From: Rhodospirillales bacterium
GTDB taxonomy: Bacteria > Pseudomonadota > Alphaproteobacteria > Rhodospirillales > SHVU01
NCBI GenBank assembly: GCA_009691105.1
Contig: SHVU01000004.1
Span: forward strand, 1 to 64,000
Direction of reading: 5' to 3'
DNA: 64,000 nucleotides
Each line of letters starts with the position of its first letter. Positions within the stretch are counted from its first letter, which is position 1. This document shows, piece after piece, positions 48,796 to 58,700 of this stretch. Both the position numbers and the translations under genes were made by a program. Under the pieces are notes generated by a model. That model was not told where the DNA came from. It made no database searches and was given only the letters and a program-made list of their open reading frames with translations.

Positions 48796-50076
48796 GTGCA
48801 AACTCGATTTTCCGAAGCTCAACTTGCCGATCCCGGAGTCCGCGAGGCCGACGGCATCTTGCGAGCCTGCGTCCATTGCGGGTTCTGCCTCGCGACCTGT
48901 CCGACCTATCTGCTGCTTGGCGACGAGCTCGATGGGCCGCGTGGCCGCATCTATCTGATCAAGGAGATGTTGGAGAGCGGTAAGCCGGCGACGGCCGCGA
49001 CCGCGCTTCACATCGATCGTTGTCTGTCGTGTCTGTCGTGCATGACGACCTGTCCGTCGGGCGTCCACTACCAGCATCTCGTCGACGATGCGCGGGTGCG
49101 GATCGAGTCGACGCTGGCCCGGCCGTGGAGCGAGCGTCTCCTGCGCGGCCTGATCGCCCATGTCCTGCCGTATCGGGCGCGGTTTCGCGTCGCCCTCATC
49201 GCCGGATTTCTGGCTCGGCCGTTCCAGCGGTTCTTGCCCCGGCGGCTGGCCGCGATGGTAGGCTTGGCGCGCCGAGTCGCGCCGCCCTCGGCGGTCGACC
49301 GGCCGCAAGTCTTCGCCGCCCAAGGCCAGCGTCGGATGCGGGTCGGACTTCTGACCGGCTGCGTGCAGCCGTCGCTGCGCCCCGAGATCAACGACGCGAC
49401 GGTGCGCTTGCTGACCCGGCTCGGTGCCGAGGTGGTCGTCGTCGGAGCCGGCTGTTGCGGCGCCCTCGTCCATCACATGGGACGCGAGGCCGAGGCTCTT
49501 CGCCAAGCCAAGGACGTGATCGCCGCCTTCGACCGCGAACCTGGTCTCGACGCCATCGTTGCCAACGCCTCGGGCTGCGGAACGATGCTGAAAGATTACG
49601 GCTTCGTGTTCCGCACCGATCCGGTCTGGGCGACCCGCGCTGCCCGCATCGCCGGGCTGGCGAAAGACGTCAGCGAAGTCGTCGCGACCTTGGGTCTCGG
49701 TGGGCGTGCCGGGGGCGTCCCGTCGCGCCGCGTCGCCTATCATTCGGCCTGCTCGCTGCAGAATGGCCAGGGAATCGCCGAGGCCCCGAAACGTCTGCTC
49801 GCCGAAGCCGGGTTCGAGGTCGTGGAGCCGGTCGAGCCCCACATCTGCTGCGGCTCGGCCGGGGCCTACAACATTCTCCAGCCGCAACTCGCCGACGGCC
49901 TTCGCCAGCGCAAGGTGGCGAATCTCGCGGCGCTCCAGCCCGACATTATCGCTGCCGGCAACATCGGCTGCCTGGTCCAGATCGGCGCCGGAATGCGCCT
50001 CCCGGTCGTCCATACGGTCGAGCTTTTGGACTGGGCGACAGGCGGCCCGCCGCCCCCGGAATTGGCCCGGACCTGA
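48796..50076 (+). CDS. glcF: Glycolate oxidase iron-sulfur subunit
   Basis: Two 4Fe-4S motifs 'CVHCGFCLATCPTY' and 'CLSCLSCMTTCPSG'; CCG-type cysteine domains. Confidence 0.92.
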   Translation: MQTRFSEAQLADPGVREADGILRACVHCGFCLATCPTYLLLGDELDGPRGRIYLIKEMLESGKPATAATALHIDRCLSCLSCMTTCPSGVHYQHLVDDARVRIESTLARPWSERLLRGLIAHVLPYRARFRVALIAGFLARPFQRFLPRRLAAMVGLARRVAPPSAVDRPQVFAAQGQRRMRVGLLTGCVQPSLRPEINDATVRLLTRLGAEVVVVGAGCCGALVHHMGREAEALRQAKDVIAAFDREPGLDAIVANASGCGTMLKDYGFVFRTDPVWATRAARIAGLAKDVSEVVATLGLGGRAGGVPSRRVAYHSACSLQNGQGIAEAPKRLLAEAGFEVVEPVEPHICCGSAGAYNILQPQLADGLRQRKVANLAALQPDIIAAGNIGCLVQIGAGMRLPVVHTVELLDWATGGPPPPELART

Positions 50077-50124
50077 GCCTTGCCGGCTGGCGCGGCGCCT
50101 GGATTTGGGAGTATCGTTTTCGCC

Positions 50125-50673
50125 ATGAGGGGCGTTCTTGCGATCATCCTTGCGGCGCTATTCGCCGCTACCACAGTCCAGGCCGGCCAAGACGATCAAC
50201 GTCTGACCGGGCTCTTCGAGCTTCTCCGTCAAACCAAAGATCCGGTCGAGGCCAGCGCCACTGAAGGCATCATTTGGCGCATCTGGGCGCAGTCGGGTCG
50301 CGATGACGTCGACGGGGAAATGGCCAGTGGGGTCCGCGCCATGTCGGCCGGCGAGCTTCAAGCCGCACTCGGATTTTTCAACCATGTCGTCGAACTGGCC
50401 CCGAATCTTGCCGAAGGCTGGAACACGCGGGCGACGATCTATTATCTCCTCGAGGACTACGACTCGTCGGTGCGCGACGTCGAGCGGGCGCTGGCTTTGG
50501 AGCCTAGACATTTCGGCGCGCTCTCCGGTCTCGGCCTGATCTGCATCGCGCTCGGCGAAGACGCCCGCGCCATCAAGGCGATCGAAGGCGCGCTGGCGGT
50601 GCATCCGCATTTGCTGTCGATGCGTGACGCTCTAGAATTCTTGAAGAACAAGACCAAAGGCCGACCGATCTAA
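50125..50673 (+). CDS. Tetratricopeptide repeat protein with signal peptide
   Basis: MRGVLAIILAALFAATTVQA signal; 'LAEGWNTRATIYYLLEDYDSSVRDVERALALEPRHFGALSGLG' TPRs. Confidence 0.85.
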   Translation: MRGVLAIILAALFAATTVQAGQDDQRLTGLFELLRQTKDPVEASATEGIIWRIWAQSGRDDVDGEMASGVRAMSAGELQAALGFFNHVVELAPNLAEGWNTRATIYYLLEDYDSSVRDVERALALEPRHFGALSGLGLICIALGEDARAIKAIEGALAVHPHLLSMRDALEFLKNKTKGRPI

Positions 50674-50771
50674 CGGCCGCCGTTCCCCCGATCGACGCGT
50701 CTGCTAGACCCGAGTGATCGCCGGACCTCGGGTATCGAGGATGACCCGGCGTCGCAAATCCGGCACGGGCG

Positions 50772-51656
50772 ATGCCATTCCTCTATACGGAATCCTACAT
50801 GGGGCGGGTCTTCGCGAAGACCAGGTGCCCGGCGTCGGTGCGGATCCCGGTCGGCGATCCCGCCGCCTATCCGATGTTTCCAGCGGCGCCGCGCATTTAC
50901 AACAAGATGTGGCTCTGCGCGACCCAAGTCATTCCGCACGGGCCGCTCGGCACGATGCCGGCGCGGTTCCCGACCTTCGTGAAGCCGATCTACAACCTGC
51001 TCGGCATGAGTATCGGCGCGCACACCGTGAAATCGCTCCGCGATTTGGTCTACGCGCCGGGCCACATGTGGATGACGCGGCTGGTCGGCGAACAGCTCTC
51101 GACCGACTGCGCCATCGTCGAAGGCCGCATCGCCTGGGCGGCATCGACGCGTGGCTTTCCGATCGACAATGGCCGCTTCTCGCATTGGGAAATGCTGCCG
51201 CGTCCGCCGGCGCGACTGCTGGCGCGGCTCGCCACATGGAGCCGCAAGCATCTCCGCGATTACGTCGGCGTCGTCAATTTCGAGACCATCGGCGGTGCCA
51301 TCATCGAATGCCACTTGCGGATGTCGGTCGAGTTCGCGCCCTTGAACGGCGAGGGCTGGTTGGACGCCGTGGTCGATCTCTATCGCGGCCGGGACTGGCG
51401 CTATGACCGACCAGCGCAACGCGCCTTCATGGTACCGTCGTTCACGACCGCCAAGCCGCAGAGTGTGGATTGGAAAGGCCTCGCCGCGCTGGAGCGCGAC
51501 CCGGCCATCATCATGATCTTGCCGACGATCAACGACGGCTGGCCGGAGAAGGGCAACCCGCCCAACGGCTTTCGTCGCGCCGCGATCCTGTGTCGCGACC
51601 TCGCGGCCGGGCGGCGCGTTGCGCGGTTGATCCCGCGTGTCATTCGCCCGCGTTGA
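50772..51656 (+). CDS. Conserved hypothetical protein
   Basis: Uninterrupted 294-aa ORF with strong coding character; family not recognised. Confidence 0.6.
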   Translation: MPFLYTESYMGRVFAKTRCPASVRIPVGDPAAYPMFPAAPRIYNKMWLCATQVIPHGPLGTMPARFPTFVKPIYNLLGMSIGAHTVKSLRDLVYAPGHMWMTRLVGEQLSTDCAIVEGRIAWAASTRGFPIDNGRFSHWEMLPRPPARLLARLATWSRKHLRDYVGVVNFETIGGAIIECHLRMSVEFAPLNGEGWLDAVVDLYRGRDWRYDRPAQRAFMVPSFTTAKPQSVDWKGLAALERDPAIIMILPTINDGWPEKGNPPNGFRRAAILCRDLAAGRRVARLIPRVIRPR

Positions 51657-51686
51657 ACGCAATCGGGCTCAAGAGGGGAAACGGGC

Positions 51687-52403
51687 ATGGCCGAACGTGA
51701 AGTCGCTGTCGTCGTGGGCGTAGGACCGGGGTTGGGCGCGGCGGTCGCGCGCACGTTCGCAAAATCCGGCATGGCGGTGGCGACCGCGTCGCGCCGCGTC
51801 GACAAACTCAAGAGCGTCGTCGCCCAGGTTCAGGGGCTCGGCGGCAAAGCCATCGCCGTCGCTTGCGACGCGACAAAGGAGTCCGACGTCGAAGCGCTGT
51901 TCACCCGCGTCCGGGCCGAGTTCGGCTTGCCCGATGTCGTCGTCTTCAACGCCAGCGGCTTCGCGCGCGGCAGCGTGCTCGATATCAAGATCGACGAATT
52001 TGAACGCAGCTGGCGCAACGCTTGTCTCGGCGGTCTGCTCGTCGGGCGGGCCGCGGCGCGGATCATGGTCGGGCGTGGCCGGGGAACGATCGTGTTTACG
52101 GGAGCAACCGCGTCGCTGCGCGGCAGCGCCGAGTTCGCCGGCTTTGCCGTCGGCAAGTTCGGGCTCAGGGCTGTCGCCCAAGCCATGGCCCGCGAGTTGG
52201 GCCCGAAAGGCGTCCACGTCGCCCACGTCATCGTCGACGGGCAAATCCGCTCCGAGCAATACGCCGAACTGGCGCGGAGCCGTCCGGCCGACGGCTTGCT
52301 CGCCCCCGATGCTATCGCCGCGAACTATCTGTTCCTGCACCGCCAGCACCGCAGCGCCTGGAGCCACGAGCTCGATCTCCGGCCTTGGGTCGAGAAGTTC
52401 TAG
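51687..52403 (+). CDS. SDR family oxidoreductase
   Basis: 'VVVGVGPGLGAAVARTFAKSGMAVATASRR...VFNASGFARGSVLDI'. Confidence 0.88.
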   Translation: MAEREVAVVVGVGPGLGAAVARTFAKSGMAVATASRRVDKLKSVVAQVQGLGGKAIAVACDATKESDVEALFTRVRAEFGLPDVVVFNASGFARGSVLDIKIDEFERSWRNACLGGLLVGRAAARIMVGRGRGTIVFTGATASLRGSAEFAGFAVGKFGLRAVAQAMARELGPKGVHVAHVIVDGQIRSEQYAELARSRPADGLLAPDAIAANYLFLHRQHRSAWSHELDLRPWVEKF

Positions 52404-53533
52404 CTGGCAAGCGTGTAGATCGTCACCGGCTGGGCTTTGCCGGGGACGGCGGTTTCGCCGATCCGGCGCAGCGGGATGTCGTGAACCTGGGCGGCGGTCG
52501 ATTCCGCCAATAGCACCCGACAACATTGGGTTTTGTTGAGCACCTCGAGCCGCGCCGCGAGGTTCACGGCGTCGCCGTCGACGGTGTAGGAAAGGCGGCC
52601 TTCGGCGCCGACGCTGCCCGCGACCACCGGGCGTGCTCCCACCAGGAAGACCAGCTTGTCGCGGCTTTCCATGCTGTAGATCACGGGCGGCGTGTATTCG
52701 GCCTGGGGCGCGACAAAGGCGACGCGCGCCGCGATCGGTTCGGGGCAGCCGTCACAAACGATGCAGGCTTGAGCGCCGACCTGGATGCGGCCGAGCGCTG
52801 ACTCCGGCACGAAGAACCGGATCTTCACATTCGCCGCCGGTAGGATCGACACGACCGGTGATCCCGCGTTCACGAACTCCCCGGCGACATACAGCGTGTC
52901 GACGACACGGCCGGCGACGGGAGCGACGGCGGACCGTTGCCCGAGCCGCCATTCGGCCTGGTCGAGCGCGGCTTTGGTTTGAGCGGAAGCCGCGGCGGCG
53001 GCGCGGATTTCGTCGTCGCGGGCCGAGAGCCGGGCCGTCTGCAATTGATGGGTCAGCTCGGCGACCCGGGCCCGGTCGCGCTAGGCGGTGGCGCGGGCTT
53101 CGTCGAGACGATCGCGGGCTGCGGCCGGCGAGCCGATGAGTCCTTCCTGCCGCTTGAGCTGGGTTTCGGCGAGCTTGAGGCTCGCGTCAGCCTGGACCTT
53201 TTGGGCGAGGATGGCATTGATCTCTGGGGCGCGCTTCCCCTTCTGCAAGTCGTCGAGGTGGGCTTCGGCCTGGGTGAGCCGGGCCCGGGCTTCATCGCGA
53301 GCCGCGAGCTCGGCGTCGTCATCGAGGCCGAACAGCGCATCACCGATGGCGACGCGATCGCCGCGAGCGACACCGAGGCGTTCGAGAGTGCCGGAGTCGC
53401 GCGGCGCGACGCGGACGTAGTCGGCCTCGACATAACCTTGAAAGCGCGGCGTCGGATCGGATCCGCCGAAAAACGTGAGCACGGCCAGCAAGGCCGTTCC
53501 GATCGACCTGAAGATCTGTGACAGCGTTTCCAT
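52400..53533 (-). pseudogene. HlyD-family membrane fusion protein remnant with in-frame TAG, fused at its C-terminus to a class III cyclase fragment
   Basis: 'FQGYVEADYVRVAPRDSGTLERLGVARGDRVAIGDALFGLD...ATA*RDRARVAELTHQLQTARLSAR' (TAG 53081-53083), then 'VFLVGARP|VVAGSVGAEGRLSYTVDGDAVNLAARLEVLNKTQCCRVLLAESTAAQV...IPLRRIGETAVPGKAQPVTIYTLAS'. Confidence 0.83.
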
Positions 53534-53544
53534 GACGGGACCAT

Positions 53545-54183
53545 TTAGCGGGACGTTTTATTGGCGAGGCCGTTGATCAGCACGTCGAGATGCGTCTTCA
53601 AGAACGGTTCGGCGTCGAGGCGCGCCCCGACGGCGGGCTCGAAGGACGTCTTCCACAAGGCGGTCAAAAGGACCGGGGCGATGGCGAGGCGCACGGCGTG
53701 GTCGACGTTGACGTCGGTGCGAAATTCGCCGCTCGCTTTGCCGCGTTCGATGACGCCGGCCATCAGGCGGAAGCCGCGGGCGATGACTTCCTTCAGGTAG
53801 AACTTCGCGATGTCTGGGAAGTTCCAAGATTCGGCGATGACGAGTTTCGGAATGGCCGCGGCCGGCGGCGTGGCGATGGTGCCGACCATGCTGGCGAAGA
53901 CCTCAGCGAGTTGCTCACGGGCGCTGGCCGGATGCTCGCGGATATGGGTCTCGACCTTGGCGATCGTCGGGACCAGAGCCTGACGGACCACCGCCTTGAA
54001 AAGGTCTTCTTTATTCGCGAAGTAGAGATAGACCGTTCCCTTGCTGACCCCGGCGCGTTCGGCCACCTCCTCGAGACGGGTGGCGCTGAAGCCGCGCTCG
54101 GCGAAGACGTCGAGGGCGGCGGCGACGATTTCGGTCGGGCGGGCGTCCTTGCGGCGCTTCCAATGGGACGGCTTTCGGGCCAT
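53545..54183 (-). CDS. TetR/AcrR family transcriptional regulator
   Basis: 'IVAAALDVFAERGFSATRLEEVAERAGVSKGTVYLYFANKEDLFKAVVRQ'. Confidence 0.93.
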   Translation of the reverse strand: MARKPSHWKRRKDARPTEIVAAALDVFAERGFSATRLEEVAERAGVSKGTVYLYFANKEDLFKAVVRQALVPTIAKVETHIREHPASAREQLAEVFASMVGTIATPPAAAIPKLVIAESWNFPDIAKFYLKEVIARGFRLMAGVIERGKASGEFRTDVNVDHAVRLAIAPVLLTALWKTSFEPAVGARLDAEPFLKTHLDVLINGLANKTSR

Positions 54184-54197
54184 GGCGGAACTCGATT

Positions 54198-54225
54198 ATT
54201 AATAACTGACTGGTCAGTAATTAAT
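54198..54225. promoter_or_regulatory. Candidate TetR operator palindrome
   Basis: attaataactgac-tg-gtcagtaattaat, 13-bp arms with one mismatch, between divergent tetR and FAD-oxidase genes. Confidence 0.75.
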
Positions 54226-54306
54226 ATGGGTGCAAGCATGTGGTCAATGGCTGCCTTGCCGAGCGCTAGTGTCGCGGCTAGCCTTTCGAGCCGCCGACAA
54301 CCGGTT

Positions 54307-55737
54307 ATGAGGACGGTCGTGACGCCCGACGATTCTGGCTTGCCCATCCGTCGCTCCGACCCGGCGTTGCTGACCGAACTGCGGTCCATCGTCGGCGAGC
54401 GGCTGTCGGTCGCTGCCGCGATCCTCGACCGCCATGGGCGGGACGAGTCCTATCATCCGGTCCACGCGCCCGACGCCGTGGTCTTTCCGCGCACCATCGA
54501 CGAAGTGTCGCGCCTGGTTCGCGCCTGCGCGGCGCGACGCGTTCCGATCATTCCGTTCGGCACCGGCACGTCGCTCGAAGGTCACGTCGCCGCGGTCGAA
54601 GGCGGGGTCTGTCTCGATCTCACGCAGATGGACAAGGTCCTCGCCGTCAACACCGCCGATCTCGACGTCACCGTCGAAGCCGGCGTCACCCGCAAGCGCC
54701 TCAACGAGCATTTGCGCGACACCGGACTCTTCTTCGCGGTCGACCCCGGTGCCGACGCGACGCTCGGCGGCATGGCCGCGACCCGGGCTTCGGGCACCAA
54801 CGCCGTTCGCTACGGCACGATGCGCGAGACCGTCTTGGCGCTCGGTGTCGTGCTGGCCGACGGCCGCTATATCCGGACCAGTCGGCGGGCGCGGAAGTCG
54901 GCGGCGGGATACGACCTGACGCGCCTCTTCGTCGGCTCCGAAGGCACGCTCGGCGTCATTACGGATGTCACCGTGCGGCTCTACGGAATTCCCGAAGCGA
55001 TCTCGGCCGCCGTCGTCGCCTTTCCCGATCTGAAATCCGCCGTCGATACGGTCATCGCGACGATCCAATCCGGCATTCCCGTGGCCCGCATCGAGCTGCT
55101 CGACGCGCTCCAGATGGAAGCCAGCAATCGCTACTCGAAGCTCAACTATCGGGTCGCGCCGACCTTGATGTTCGAATTCCACGGTTCCGCCCAGGGGGTC
55201 GTCGAACATGCCGAAGCGGTGCAGGCGATTGCCGTCGATTTCGGTGGCGCCGATTTTCAGTGGGCGACGAAACCCGAGGACCGGACCAAGCTCTGGCAGG
55301 CCCGTCACGACGCTTACTACGCGGGCTTGGCGCTCCGTCCGGGTGCCAAGGGATGGCCAACCGACGTCTGCGTGCCTATCTCCCGCCTGGCCGAATGCAT
55401 TCTCGAGACGCAAAAGGACGTTGCCGAGTCAAAGCTGATTGCGCCGATTGTCGGCCACGTCGGCGACGGTAACTTCCACTTGGTCATTCTGGTTGATCCC
55501 GATCGGCCCGACGATTTGGCGCGGGCCCAACAATTGAACGAGCGGATGGTGGCGCGCGCCTTGGCCATGGACGGAACCTGCACCGGCGAGCACGGCATCG
55601 GTCTCGGCAAGCGCGAGTTCATGGCGGCCGAACATGGCGATGCGCTCGACGTCATGCGCATGGTGAAACGCGCCCTCGATCCCACCAACATCATGAATCC
55701 TGGCAAAATCCTTCCGGCCGTCGGCCCGGAGCAATGA
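54307..55737 (+). CDS. FAD-binding oxidoreductase (D-lactate dehydrogenase/GlcD-like)
   Basis: 'VPIIPFGTGTSLEGHVAAVEGGVCLDLTQMDKVL...GEHGIGLGKREFM'. Confidence 0.9.
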   Translation: MRTVVTPDDSGLPIRRSDPALLTELRSIVGERLSVAAAILDRHGRDESYHPVHAPDAVVFPRTIDEVSRLVRACAARRVPIIPFGTGTSLEGHVAAVEGGVCLDLTQMDKVLAVNTADLDVTVEAGVTRKRLNEHLRDTGLFFAVDPGADATLGGMAATRASGTNAVRYGTMRETVLALGVVLADGRYIRTSRRARKSAAGYDLTRLFVGSEGTLGVITDVTVRLYGIPEAISAAVVAFPDLKSAVDTVIATIQSGIPVARIELLDALQMEASNRYSKLNYRVAPTLMFEFHGSAQGVVEHAEAVQAIAVDFGGADFQWATKPEDRTKLWQARHDAYYAGLALRPGAKGWPTDVCVPISRLAECILETQKDVAESKLIAPIVGHVGDGNFHLVILVDPDRPDDLARAQQLNERMVARALAMDGTCTGEHGIGLGKREFMAAEHGDALDVMRMVKRALDPTNIMNPGKILPAVGPEQ

Positions 55738-55768
55738 CGGCCCGACGTCAAGCTGCTAGGCTTTCCCG

Positions 55769-58700
55769 ATGAAAATTGCGCTCTCCGCCATCGGCGGCGT
55801 TCTCGTCCTTCTTATTGCCGCCGTCCTGGTCGTTCCCTCGCTGATAGATTGGAACGCCTACCGGGCTGAAATCGCGGCGCGTGGCACCGAGGCGCTCGGC
55901 CGCGAGATCTTCATCGGTGGCGACATTTCGCTGGCCCTCTTGCCGGCGCCGAACCTAGTGGTGCGCGACGTCCGCGTCGCCAATCTGCGCGGCGCGACCG
56001 ACCCCGACATGGTGCGGCTCAAGTCGCTCGAAGCCCGGGTCGCTCTCGTGCCGCTGCTCTCCGGTCAGATCAAGGTCGAGACCTTCAAGCTCGTCGATCC
56101 GGTGATCGCGCTCGAAATTCTTCCCGACGGACGGCGCAACTGGGATCTCTCGGTCGATGATCCGAAGCCGGCGAAGCCCGTGGCGGGGCGGCCCGGCGCA
56201 TCCTCGGGCAGCAGCTCGCCCGTGGAAGTCAGTCTCGACAACGTCATCATCCAGAACGGCCGGCTCTTCTATCGCGACGCATTGTCCATGACCGACGAGC
56301 GGATCGACTATATCAACTTGCGGCTGTCGGCAGGATCGCTCGACGGCCCGTTCCAAGTCGACGGACGGCTGACAGCCCACGGCTTCCCCGTCACCGTCGA
56401 TGTAACGGTAGGCGATATTCGTGGCGCCACGCCGGTGCCGGTCGGAATCACGGCAGGACTCGAATCCACGAACGCCAAGTTTCAATTGATCGGAACCCTC
56501 GTCGGGCTCGGCGAACGGCCTAGGCTGCGGGGCCGCTTCGTGTTCGACGCACCCGATCCGGCCGGACTGGCCCGGGCGCTGGGCGGGACTCTTCCGCCGA
56601 TGCTTGCCCAAGCCATGTCGGCGCAGGCCGAGGTCAACGCGACCGCCACCGACGTCGAACTGACCAACTTCAATGCTGCCTTTGGCGAGACCAAAGCCAC
56701 CGGCACGGTGACGGCGACATTGGCCCCGAAAGTCGCGATCCAATCGCGGCTCAAGATTGCGCATTTGAATCTCGATCGCGTCGCGGCTAAACCGACCTCC
56801 GCGACGGTTGCACAAGCCCCCGCCGCCAAGGACGCGCCCGCCGCCGGTCGCGCTTCGGCAGCGATCGCTCCGCCGCCGGTTCCGGCCCGTCCGAAATCCA
56901 CCGAGCCGATGGCGATCCCGACGACCTTTACGGCCGGGCTCAAGGCCGAGGTAGATTCCATTACCTATCGGGGCGGCTCGATCCGTCAGGCGACGCTCGA
57001 TGCCGAAATCTCCAACGGCGAAATCGTCATCAAAAAGCTGCAGGCCCAATTTCCCGGAAGTTCCGACGCGGCAGTGTTTGGCTTCGTCTCTCTCGACAAG
57101 GGCGCGCCCAGGTTCGAAGGCAACGTCGAAGCCAACGCCAATGAACTGCGCCGCATTTTCGAATGGCTCGGCGTGGCTGTGCCGCCGGTGGCGGGCGATC
57201 GGTTGCGCCGTCTCACCATGAAAGCCGACGTCCGGGCGACGCCGGCCGAAGTTCAGATCTCCGGCCTCGATCTGCAAATCGACAGCTCGTGGCTGAAGGG
57301 GGGCGTCACCGTCGCCTTGCGCGAGCGCCTGGCGTTCGGCTCCGATCTCACGCTCGATCGCCTCAATCTCGACGCCTACATGACCTCGGCTCCGGCGCCA
57401 TCGGCAACGGCCGCAAAGCCCGCCGCTGCGGCGGCCGCGGCGGCGAAACCCGCGCCCGGTCCGGCTGCGGGGCTCGGTGCGCTCAGTAGCTTCGATGCCA
57501 ACGTGAAGATGAAAATCGACGCCCTCGAATATCAAGGCGTGCCGATCCGCAACATCGCGCTCGACGGAACGCTCTTCGATGGCGCCCTCGATCTGCGCTC
57601 GTTCAGCGTCGGCGACGCGGCCGGCGCGAAAGTCCAAGCGAGCGGAAAAATCTCCGGCCTCGCCGGTGCCCCTGAACTTGCCGGTTTCCAGATCGACGCG
57701 AGCGCCGCCGATGTCGGGCGCGTCGCCTCGTTGTTCAAAGTCGAATTGCCCCTGTCGCCGGCCAAGATCGGCGCCGTCCAACTCAAGGGCCGCTTCGACG
57801 GTCCGATGCTCGGTCCGAAGATCGCTCTCGATCTGACGGCCGCCGGGGGCAGCGCCGAAATCGAAGCGACGCCGTCGGTGCTCGCCTTGCTCGGCCAGCC
57901 GATGACGGTCACGGTGCGCAAGCTCAGCCATCCCGATCTGCGGGCCCTGCTGGCTCGCCTCGATATCGACTATCGCCCGGCGGGCGCGCTCGGCGGCATC
58001 GATCTCGCCGCCCAGATCGCTGTCCAACCGACCTCCATTGCGGTCACGAACCTGAAAGGCAAGATCGGTGCGACGACCCTTGAAGGCACGGCGACCGTCG
58101 GTCTCGGCGGGCCCAAGCCCAAGATCGTCGCCGACCTCAAGGCCGGTCATCTCGTCCTCGATCCGTTTTTGCCGGCGAAGCGGACGGCTGACCTCGACAG
58201 CGGACGCTTCGGTGTTCCGGCTCGCCGGTCCATCGTTCCGGTCGCCGATGCCCGCGCCGCTCCGGGGCGCTGGGCGACCGATCCGATCGATGTTTCGGCG
58301 CTGTCCACGGTCGATGCCGACATTAAATTACAAGCGACGGGCGTCACCTACGACAAGACGTGGCTGCGCGATGTTCATCTAGCCGCTGTTGTCGCCGATG
58401 GCGTGCTGCGCGCGGAAAAGTTTCAAGGGACGCTGTTCGGCGGTGCGGTCGCGGGAAGCGGCAATGTGCGCGCCGGTGCGGCCGACGCCAAAGTCTCGAT
58501 CAAGAATGTCAGCGTGCGCGAAGCTGTCGCCATGGCCGCCGGCAAGGACGGCGCATCTGGCGTGATCGATCTCGACCTCGACCTCAAGACGACAGGCACC
58601 AGCATGGCGCAGATGGTGGCCGGGCTCGGCGGCGACGCCCGTCTCGCGGCGCGCGGCTTGAATGCCGAATCCGGCAGCAGCGGGTCGATGCTCGCCCCGA

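Noticed and set aside
23305-53083. Stop-codon recoding (a reassigned TAG, TGA or TAA) as explanation for in-frame stops
   Set aside because: All three stop codons interrupt homologous frames, and the affected genes also carry frameshifts and truncations, so no single reassignment fits.
53590-54306. N-terminal part of the 715-aa + strand ORF (53590..55737)
   Set aside because: Antisense to the TetR gene; the FAD-oxidase homology begins at MRTVVTPDDSGLP (54307).
55955-58150. 731-aa ORF on the reverse strand
   Set aside because: Fully antisense to the AsmA gene; Arg/Gly/Asp-rich translation with no domain signature, expected in high-GC DNA.
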